64,000 nt of DNA from Allotamlana fucoidanivorans (lineage in GTDB: Bacteria > Bacteroidota > Bacteroidia > Flavobacteriales > Flavobacteriaceae): assembly GCF_006265225.1 (NCBI RefSeq), contig NZ_VDCS01000004.1, forward strand, positions 246,267 through 310,266, given 5' to 3'. The notes beneath the pieces are model-generated. The model had not been told where the DNA came from. It saw only the letters and a list, made by a program, of their open reading frames with translations, and ran no database searches. The first letter of the stretch is position 1; each line of letters opens with the position of its first letter. Of the stretch, positions 38,764-46,152 are shown in pieces. Both the position numbers and the translations under genes were made by a program.

Positions 38764-41700
38764 ATGCTAAAGAGAGTTATAACATTTTTTACTTTTTTCT
38801 GTATATTAAACTTTCATGCTCAATATATCAATGATTCATCCTCTGAAGATTTTTATACAATTACTACATCAGATGGTCTTTCTCAAAACACAGTAAATAC
38901 AATTTTAAAAGATAAAACAGGCTATGTTTGGTTTGGAACAGACAATGGATTAAATAAGTACAATAGCTACGACATTAAATACATAGATCTTAATGTAGAG
39001 AAAAGAAAAGTATTAACAGGCAAAAAAATACTAGCGCTCTATGAAGACGATAATAATAATTTATGGATAGGTACAAATAATGGTCTAAAAATGTATAACC
39101 CCATAAAAAATCAAGTAACTAGCTATGATTTGTTTAAAAACTTTAATGTACCGATTAGAGTTAATTCAATTGAAAAAGAAAATGACTCCTTATTTTGGCT
39201 AGGCACATCGGAAGGATTAGTGTTGTATAGTTCAAAAGGTGATATAAAAAAACACTATAGATCTAACCCAAAGAGAATTAATTCATTGACAAATTCTGAT
39301 ATTTTATCCCTAGCAAACAGTGAAGATTATTTATTTGTAGGGTCAACTGGAGGATTAAACGTACTTAATAAAAATAATGAACACTTTACAAGTTTCAAAC
39401 ATGATGACACAAATCCTAACTCTATCTCAGGTAATTATGTTAAGGCGTTATCCTTGACGAAAAATGGAAATCTTTGGATTGGAACATTAGATGGTGGTAT
39501 ATCTCTATATAACAAAACTGACAATTCATTCCGTATATTCAACACAAAGAATAGCGACCTTCCTCATGATGAAATATTTGATATAAATCAAACCGTTGAA
39601 GGAGATTTATGGATTGCTACAAATGGAGGTGGTTTAAGTAAACTAAAAACTAAAGACTTCACATTTGATAACATAAAACACAATTCAAATCATCCACAAA
39701 GTTTGACAACCAATTCTATATATTCAGCTTATGAAGATAGAGACGGTATATTATGGGTAGGCACATATGCTGAAGGTGTTTGTTTTAACGCTTCTAAAAA
39801 CAATATATTCAAACTCATTCGTCATCAAGTACATGATAAGAATAGTATCGTTGAAAGTAAAATTAGAAGTTTATTTATTGACTCTAAGGAGAACCTCTGG
39901 TTTGGCACTTGGGGAGGTATTAGTTACTATGATAAAACAACAAAACAATATACATCCTATTCACATGATCCTAAAAAATCAGAGTCGCTTAGCTTTAATA
40001 CCGTTACCTCTATATTTGAAGACAGTAAGGGTAATATGTGGTTTGGCACCTATTCGGGTGGTTTAAATGTGTTAAACAAACAGAAGAACGGTTTTATTCA
40101 TTACAAGTATAGTTCAAAACATGAAAACAGTATTAGTGATAATAAAATTTATTGCTTTGCTCAGGACAAACTTGATAATCTATGGATAGGCACTCAAACT
40201 GGACTCAATCTTTATAATCCTAAAACGAACGATTTTAAAAGATTTGGTAATATTGGTATTAGAGATATAAAATTATCAAATGATGGTCGTTTGATTCTAG
40301 GCTCTATAGGTGGTATATCAATATTCAACCCAAAAACTGAAGAGTTTGATAGTTTTTATTCTGAAAAATTAATTTCCTTTCCAATAAGTGAGGTACATTT
40401 AGAAGAAAATGATAATCGTATCTGGTTTGGTTCCCAAGGTGCTGGCATGGGCTATTTAAACATGAATACTAATCAATTTACCTTTTATACCGAAGAAAAT
40501 GGTTTATCAAGTAATTTTGTTTCTAGCATTGTATCAACCGACATGAATTCCTTTTGGGTGAGTACATTTAATGGTTTAGTGAAATTTAATAAAAAAGATG
40601 AAACTTTTGAAAACTTTGGAGATTGGCACAACCTTCCAACCAAGCAATTTCAACCAAAGGCATCGGTCATATTACCTGATAACCGTATTGGTTTTGGTGG
40701 CTCTAAAGGTTTGATTATATTCCATCCCGATAGTATTTTTAAAAAACATAGAAACCCCCGAATAGTACTATCATCTTTAAAAATAGATAATAAAGATGCA
40801 AGTGTGGGAACTAAAGGATCACCTCTAAAAAAAAGTATAGCTAATACTGAAAATTTAGTTCTAAAATCTAATCAAAATGACTTTTCCTTAGAATTTGCTG
40901 CATTAGATTTCAATAAGTTAGGAGGAAACAAATATGCGTATATTCTTGAAGGCTACATGGGCGAATGGGTCAATATAGGAACCTCTAAATCTGTTGGATT
41001 TACCAACTTAAATCATGGAGACTACACACTCAAACTTAAAGTTATTAATACTTCCTCTGAGGCTAGTGAGAAAATATTAAACATCTCTATAGCCCCTCCT
41101 TTTTATGCAACTTGGTGGTTTAAATTTTTTATACTGTGTACTCTTGTTACTCTCGTCTATTATTATAATAAATATACTATTATAAGTACTAAACAAAAAA
41201 ATGAAAATGAACTTCAAAGACTAAAACTTAAGAGTGAAGAAGATTTTAATCAAATGCGATTTCGTTTTTTTACTTACATATCACATGAATTACGTACACC
41301 ACTAACGTTAATCTCAGATCCTATATCTCAGCTCATTAAAAACAAAAAAGACAAAACAGACAAAGATTATCACTTTCTTAAACTGATCAACAAAAATGTA
41401 TTTAGATTATTACGTTTGGTAGATCAAATATTAGACATCAGCAAACTTGAAGGTGACACCCTAAGTTTACAAGTAGCAGACCAAAACATTGTTACATGCA
41501 TTGAGGATACTGCAAGTGCCTTTCAAGAATTTGCAATTCAAAATGAAATTACATTTAAATTCGTAAGGGAACATGATATCATAAACGGATATATTGATGA
41601 AGACAAAGTAGAAAAAATAATTTATAATTTGCTTTCTAATGCCTTTAAATTCACACCTAAAAAAGGTACTATTTCAATACACCTTAATTATTCTGATAAC

Positions 41701-42852
41701 ACAAAAAATTATATAGTGATTAGTGTTAAAGATAATGGTATTGGCATACCCGAAGATAAATTATCCAAAATATTTGAAGGTTTTTATCAAGTGAGATCTG
41801 CAAAACAATTAAACCCTAATGGTGCAGGTATAGGCTTAGACTATGTGAATAGATTAGTTAAACTTCACCTAGGTGAAATTTCGGTAAAAAGCGAAATAGA
41901 TATTGGATCAACATTCACTTTCACTCTTCCTATCAAAGAAGAATTTTATAATATCGAGAACATAAAAAATATGGTGCCAAAAAGAGCGCCACTAAAACCA
42001 ACAAATCTTAACAAAGATGAAGAACCCAAAATACAGATAAAATCAAAACACACCAAAGACACCCCAAGAGTTTTAATAGTAGAAGATGATTTTGACATTA
42101 GATCTTATTTAGCTAACTCTTTATCAGAAAAATTCAGAGTATTAGAAGCACCTAATGGAAAGGAAGGGTTAGCCAAAGCCATAAAATATCTACCTAACCT
42201 TATTTTAAGTGACACTTTAATGCCTGTGATGGATGGGATTGAATTTTGCAAGCAGGTAAAAGACAATGAGAAAACAAGTCATATTCCATTCCTATTTCTA
42301 AGCGCATGGACATCTGATGAGTTCAAGGCTAAAGGATTAAGTATTGGCGCTATTGATTATATTAAAAAACCATTTAGTTTCAATTTCTTAGAATCTAGAA
42401 TTGCAAATATTATTGATACAAACAAAAAGATATCGGCCAAATCAAAAACAAAAGTTGATTTTGTACCAGAAAATAAAGATATAGACTCAATTGATGATGT
42501 TTTCATAAGAAATGCCTACGAAGTTTTAGATAAAAATTTTGACAACCCTGAATTCACAGCCAATCTATTCATAAAAGAAATGAACATGAGTCACTCCGGT
42601 TTGTACAGAAAGCTTAAGCATTTAACTGGAAAATCTGCCAATGAATTTATCCGAGATTACAGATTGAAGAGAGCCGCTCAAATAATAAAACAAAATTCAG
42701 GTTTGCTAATTTCAGAAGTATGTCTCAAATCTGGCTTTAATGACCCAAAATATTTCAGTAAATGTTTTAAACAGGTTTTTAATATGTCTCCTACTGAATT
42801 TTCAAAAAAATATGAAAATACAGAACGTGAAATTCAAACAGACCTTAGTTAA
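38764..42852 (+). CDS. Hybrid two-component system sensor/regulator (HTCS), second copy
   Basis: 1362 aa with the same architecture as the HTCS at 8256-12326. Signal peptide (1-19); repeated propeller blades such as DGLSQNTVNTILKDKTGYVWFG and NLWIGTLDGGISLYNK (about 25-690); Y_Y_Y domain (YAYILEGYMGEWVN); membrane helix at about 787-805; HisKA with His841 in SHELRTP; HATPase with NLLSNAFKFTP, DNGIGIPED and NGAGIGLDYV; receiver with Asp1150 in LSDTLMP; and a C-terminal AraC HTH (NDPKYFSKCFKQVFNMSP). It differs clearly in sequence from the first copy and so should respond to another ligand. It is divergent from GH3 and the only large plus-strand gene in its half of the window. It may control the GH3 cluster, the dual SusCD operon at 43.4-57.7 kb, or both. 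Confidence 0.97.
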   Translation: MLKRVITFFTFFCILNFHAQYINDSSSEDFYTITTSDGLSQNTVNTILKDKTGYVWFGTDNGLNKYNSYDIKYIDLNVEKRKVLTGKKILALYEDDNNNLWIGTNNGLKMYNPIKNQVTSYDLFKNFNVPIRVNSIEKENDSLFWLGTSEGLVLYSSKGDIKKHYRSNPKRINSLTNSDILSLANSEDYLFVGSTGGLNVLNKNNEHFTSFKHDDTNPNSISGNYVKALSLTKNGNLWIGTLDGGISLYNKTDNSFRIFNTKNSDLPHDEIFDINQTVEGDLWIATNGGGLSKLKTKDFTFDNIKHNSNHPQSLTTNSIYSAYEDRDGILWVGTYAEGVCFNASKNNIFKLIRHQVHDKNSIVESKIRSLFIDSKENLWFGTWGGISYYDKTTKQYTSYSHDPKKSESLSFNTVTSIFEDSKGNMWFGTYSGGLNVLNKQKNGFIHYKYSSKHENSISDNKIYCFAQDKLDNLWIGTQTGLNLYNPKTNDFKRFGNIGIRDIKLSNDGRLILGSIGGISIFNPKTEEFDSFYSEKLISFPISEVHLEENDNRIWFGSQGAGMGYLNMNTNQFTFYTEENGLSSNFVSSIVSTDMNSFWVSTFNGLVKFNKKDETFENFGDWHNLPTKQFQPKASVILPDNRIGFGGSKGLIIFHPDSIFKKHRNPRIVLSSLKIDNKDASVGTKGSPLKKSIANTENLVLKSNQNDFSLEFAALDFNKLGGNKYAYILEGYMGEWVNIGTSKSVGFTNLNHGDYTLKLKVINTSSEASEKILNISIAPPFYATWWFKFFILCTLVTLVYYYNKYTIISTKQKNENELQRLKLKSEEDFNQMRFRFFTYISHELRTPLTLISDPISQLIKNKKDKTDKDYHFLKLINKNVFRLLRLVDQILDISKLEGDTLSLQVADQNIVTCIEDTASAFQEFAIQNEITFKFVREHDIINGYIDEDKVEKIIYNLLSNAFKFTPKKGTISIHLNYSDNTKNYIVISVKDNGIGIPEDKLSKIFEGFYQVRSAKQLNPNGAGIGLDYVNRLVKLHLGEISVKSEIDIGSTFTFTLPIKEEFYNIENIKNMVPKRAPLKPTNLNKDEEPKIQIKSKHTKDTPRVLIVEDDFDIRSYLANSLSEKFRVLEAPNGKEGLAKAIKYLPNLILSDTLMPVMDGIEFCKQVKDNEKTSHIPFLFLSAWTSDEFKAKGLSIGAIDYIKKPFSFNFLESRIANIIDTNKKISAKSKTKVDFVPENKDIDSIDDVFIRNAYEVLDKNFDNPEFTANLFIKEMNMSHSGLYRKLKHLTGKSANEFIRDYRLKRAAQIIKQNSGLLISEVCLKSGFNDPKYFSKCFKQVFNMSPTEFSKKYENTEREIQTDLS

Positions 42853-43365
42853 AAACACTAAATTATTTACTATACACATTAAACTAAAAAAGAGCAAAAA
42901 TTAAGTATTGCCAGCTAATTAAAAACTAGGTATATGTAGTCAAAATAGTCTTTAAAAAAAGCCCAAGAAACAAAAACAAGAACACTTCAAACTCAATAAC
43001 AGGTATTAACCAAAACTAAACCCATTACAATAACCAATTTAAATAAAACATTTATTATAACATCTTTTAGGCGGTGTATTAGGCCTTTATAGGGTTATAA
43101 ATGCTCTGCCATACTATCAGGAGAAACAAATACTAAAAATAAGGTTCCGAACTCGGTAAGCAACTGCTTACCAAAGGTTCAGTATATATTTGTTGTGGGG
43201 TTCTTAAATTGAATAGAAAATTTCGATATTCTCGTTTTCGAATTTAAATGAGGTATTTTTAATGTGCCAAATATTCTGACTTTTCACCTAGCAAGATTAA
43301 TATATTTACATGTATAACTTATATTGTTTTAAAAAACCTTTTTATGAAGTTAATTGCACTGGGGT
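42853..43365. other. Gene-free stretch between convergent HTCS and DUF1735 genes
   Basis: The region between the convergent HTCS and lipoprotein genes, about 510 bp before the strong terminator. It contains no plausible ORF. The only structure I see is the imperfect palindrome at 43126-43193. Confidence 0.4.
43126..43193. repeat. Imperfect palindrome, about 68 bp
   Basis: The core hairpin is GGTAAGC-AACT-GCTTACC (43155-43172). After an internal loop, GAAC/GTTC pair, and further out ACAAATACT pairs with AGTAT...ATTTGT across a three-base bulge. It could be a cruciform, a structured RNA or a mobile-element remnant. No family was recognised. Confidence 0.45.
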
Positions 43366-43424
43366 AGCAAAACAAAAAAATATCGAGGGTGTCGTGTACA
43401 CCCTCGATATTTTTTTGTTTTGCT
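43366..43424. terminator. Very strong bidirectional terminator
   Basis: Perfect 27-bp inverted repeat (43366-43392 and 43398-43424) with a 5-base loop CGTGT. Its GC-rich top is ATCGAGGGTGT paired with ACACCCTCGAT, and its base has A-rich and T-rich arms that supply a U-run in both directions. It lies between the convergent HTCS and DUF1735 genes and should stop both transcripts. Confidence 0.92.
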
Positions 43425-43469
43425 TATTATGGATTACTACCACACCTCTCTAACAAAGTGCTACAAGCC

Positions 43470-44411
43470 TTAATTTCCTTCAAAGCCTTCCCATCTCCAT
43501 TCATTTTGACCATCTCTTATTCTGTTTCGAAAGGTTAAAGTTTCTTCTACTTCAAAATCCTTATCCTCATAAGTATATTTATACTTTAGGGTAAAAACTC
43601 TTTTCACAGGATCCCACAAACTAAAACCATTTTCTTCTACTTGATAATCAGAACTAGGGTCTGGTATTATGGTTACAGAATTATCTTCTGGGTTTACTTT
43701 AAGCTTCATAGAGTAGTTATCTCCTGTTCTATTGGCAACACCATCAACTTTAACAGTATCCATCATAATAGAACTCAAGTTTCTAATACTAATGTTTGAG
43801 GTTAAATCTCCATAATCTCCATAAACATAAGCTGTGTCTAAAACTTTGGTCACTGTAAAAAATTCCTTTACACTTCCAATTTGATAAAAATTACCTTCGT
43901 AAGTATTAATTAGTTTTACAGGTATTACAATATCTCCCATTCCTTCTAGAATAGAATCTACAGAGCTTTCAACCATTCTTAAAGGTAAGGCATAATTTAA
44001 ATCTTTAAACAACTCATCATTCGCAATAGCCAAGGAATCAAACTTTACTGGTAACAGCCCTAGATACTCACCCTTTGGTATAGTTATTCTATTTTCATTA
44101 CCTAATGTATAATAATTGCTCGGCATTAAGGTGTACCCCGTACCATCTAACAATGTTTCATCTATTTCAAATAAGACCTCCTCATCTTGTGTATTTTCTT
44201 TAACACCACCAATGTAAGCTCCTATTTTAAATTCAAGTCCCTCTCCTGATATTATTGATCGCCCAGTCTTTTCTATAAAATCCTTATTTGGAAAATAAAC
44301 CGCTTTAAATCCCACAGTATCAACCTTATAATCATCATATGGATCACATGAAAACGCCATTAAAACTAATAACATTAACAACAAACAACTTTTATATTTC
44401 ATAATTTTCAT
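43470..44411 (-). CDS. DUF1735-type surface lipoprotein (glycan-binding, SusE/F-like position)
   Basis: About 313 aa from the start at 44411 (MKIMKYKSCLLLMLLVLMAFSC, lipobox AFSC). The frame is open to 44444 and there overlaps the SusD stop at 44438. The N-terminal part has a short Ig-like domain (YFPNKDFIEKTGRS, ITIPKGEYLGLLPVKFD, LPLRMVES) of the DUF1735/BT_3987-like kind. The C-terminal half is an all-beta domain with YQIGSVKEFF and ends RIRDGQNEWRWEGFEGN. Such proteins occupy the place of SusE/SusF behind SusC-SusD and bind glycan at the cell surface. It is the last gene of the seven-gene operon, about 45 bp before the strong terminator. No enzyme motif is seen. Confidence 0.8.
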   Translation of the reverse strand: MKIMKYKSCLLLMLLVLMAFSCDPYDDYKVDTVGFKAVYFPNKDFIEKTGRSIISGEGLEFKIGAYIGGVKENTQDEEVLFEIDETLLDGTGYTLMPSNYYTLGNENRITIPKGEYLGLLPVKFDSLAIANDELFKDLNYALPLRMVESSVDSILEGMGDIVIPVKLINTYEGNFYQIGSVKEFFTVTKVLDTAYVYGDYGDLTSNISIRNLSSIMMDTVKVDGVANRTGDNYSMKLKVNPEDNSVTIIPDPSSDYQVEENGFSLWDPVKRVFTLKYKYTYEDKDFEVEETLTFRNRIRDGQNEWRWEGFEGN

Positions 44412-44437
44412 AATATTTAACGATTTGTTTTCTACCG

Positions 44438-46135
44438 TTACCATCCTGCATTTTGGATGATAACATTTGATTTTAAAACTTCATTCCTAGGTATTGGATT
44501 GTAATACATTCTATTTAAAAACGTTCTTGACTCTACCACCTTTGTTTCATAAGAAAATGAACTATCTGAATTTTTTATTACATTAACTCCTAACACTGGT
44601 AAACTTAACTCATTAACAGGCAACATCCAACGTCTTACATCATAATAATATTCTCCTTCAAAAGCGAACTCTAAGCGTCTTTCATTATGTATTAAACCTA
44701 TGAAACTATTTAAAAAATCATCGGCTTCATCTAAATACTGGTCGTTCTGAATCCCTGCTCTATCACGAACAGCTCGAAGTACATCTTTAGCAGAAAACAA
44801 CATAGCACCATCCTTACCATTAACACCATAAGCTTCAACAGCAGCTTCTGCAAAATCTAAATATAATCCAGCTCTTGTAAAAATGGGATATACTTTAATA
44901 TCATTACCATCTGAATCTGCTTGATCTGAATCAAAGTTAATATTTGAACTCAAATATTTTTTCATATAATAACCTGTACGCGTATATTTTTTACGCATAC
45001 CGCCATTGGCATCATTTCCTCCATCAAAAACTTCAATAAAAACATTTCTAAATTCATTTTGTCCATTGTAAAACACAAAACGTTCAAAGCGTCCATCTCT
45101 ATTCTGATAAGGAACAACACCATTATAAATAGAATTAGGATGATTAATAGGGTAACCATTAATATCTGGAAAAGCATCAATTAAATTCTGACTAGGATTT
45201 GCCTCTCCTCTACCAAAGAGTGATAAAGGAAAATGAGCACGCTCTAAATCCCCGTCATTACTATACGATCTTCTCCAAAAATGATCTAAATTCTTAGAAT
45301 CATTAAAGTCTCCATAATCTTGAAGCCCTAAAACAGAACCATCAATGGCTTCTATGGCTTGATAAGCTGTTTGAGCTGCAGTTTCCCAAGATATTTGATT
45401 ATAAGCTGGACTTGCTGCAAAAACATCTAACCTAGCTCTTAAAGCCCAAATCATTTCTCTTGAAATTCGACTAACATGTTGCTCTCCATCTATATCATCA
45501 ATACCATTATTATAGCGCATTACTTCAATATACTGATAAGCACTATCTAAATCTTTCTTGATACTTTGGTAACTTTCCATATAGCTACTTCTAGGCACAT
45601 CATTCACTTCTTCAAAGGTTAGTAAATCATCAATAATTGGAATACCTAACATGGAACCATCAACAGACGAAGGGCCTGCAAAATTTTTCAATAATACCCA
45701 TTTATAATATGCTCTTAAACCAAAAGCTTCACCCCTAAGTCGTTGCTTTAATGCTTTACCTCGCTCTTCATTCAATGGATCATAAGTAATATCAAATCCA
45801 TACTTAAAATACTCATTAATTTTAAAAATTTGGTTCATTGCTGATCCCCATTCTCCACTTACAGGTGATGATTCTGAAGTCCCTCCAAAGGCAGCCTCTC
45901 TTTGAACACCATTTACCGAAACTGCATTATTAGTATGATACTCCAATGAAATCCAGGGGGTATTTCTAACTCCAGAATAGGCCGGATTTAAAAACGTACT
46001 TGTACGACTAATATCTTTGAAAACATCGTCAAATTCATTTTGTGTATTAGGAACCACTTGATCAAACTCTCCTGAACATGAACTGCTCAAGCCTAAAATC
46101 ATGACTAACAATGATATAATTATATATTTTCTCAT
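44438..46135 (-). CDS. SusD/RagB-family lipoprotein, second of the dual SusCD operon
   Basis: 565 aa. Lipoprotein signal (MRKYIIISLLVMILGLSSSC). SusD features include RLRGEAFGLRAYYKWVLLKNFAGP, GRFERFVFYN, YLDFAEAAVEAYG, DVLRAVRDRAGI and IHNERRLEFAFEGEYYYDVRRWMLP, and it ends VIIQNAGW, a family-typical C-terminus. It is paired with the divergent SusC at 46153-49128, 17 bp upstream. It differs from the SusD at 49154-50941 in the binding-site regions, so the two pairs probably handle different fragments. Confidence 0.94.
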   Translation of the reverse strand: MRKYIIISLLVMILGLSSSCSGEFDQVVPNTQNEFDDVFKDISRTSTFLNPAYSGVRNTPWISLEYHTNNAVSVNGVQREAAFGGTSESSPVSGEWGSAMNQIFKINEYFKYGFDITYDPLNEERGKALKQRLRGEAFGLRAYYKWVLLKNFAGPSSVDGSMLGIPIIDDLLTFEEVNDVPRSSYMESYQSIKKDLDSAYQYIEVMRYNNGIDDIDGEQHVSRISREMIWALRARLDVFAASPAYNQISWETAAQTAYQAIEAIDGSVLGLQDYGDFNDSKNLDHFWRRSYSNDGDLERAHFPLSLFGRGEANPSQNLIDAFPDINGYPINHPNSIYNGVVPYQNRDGRFERFVFYNGQNEFRNVFIEVFDGGNDANGGMRKKYTRTGYYMKKYLSSNINFDSDQADSDGNDIKVYPIFTRAGLYLDFAEAAVEAYGVNGKDGAMLFSAKDVLRAVRDRAGIQNDQYLDEADDFLNSFIGLIHNERRLEFAFEGEYYYDVRRWMLPVNELSLPVLGVNVIKNSDSSFSYETKVVESRTFLNRMYYNPIPRNEVLKSNVIIQNAGW

Positions 46136-46152
46136 TTCTATTCTTTTTTTAA

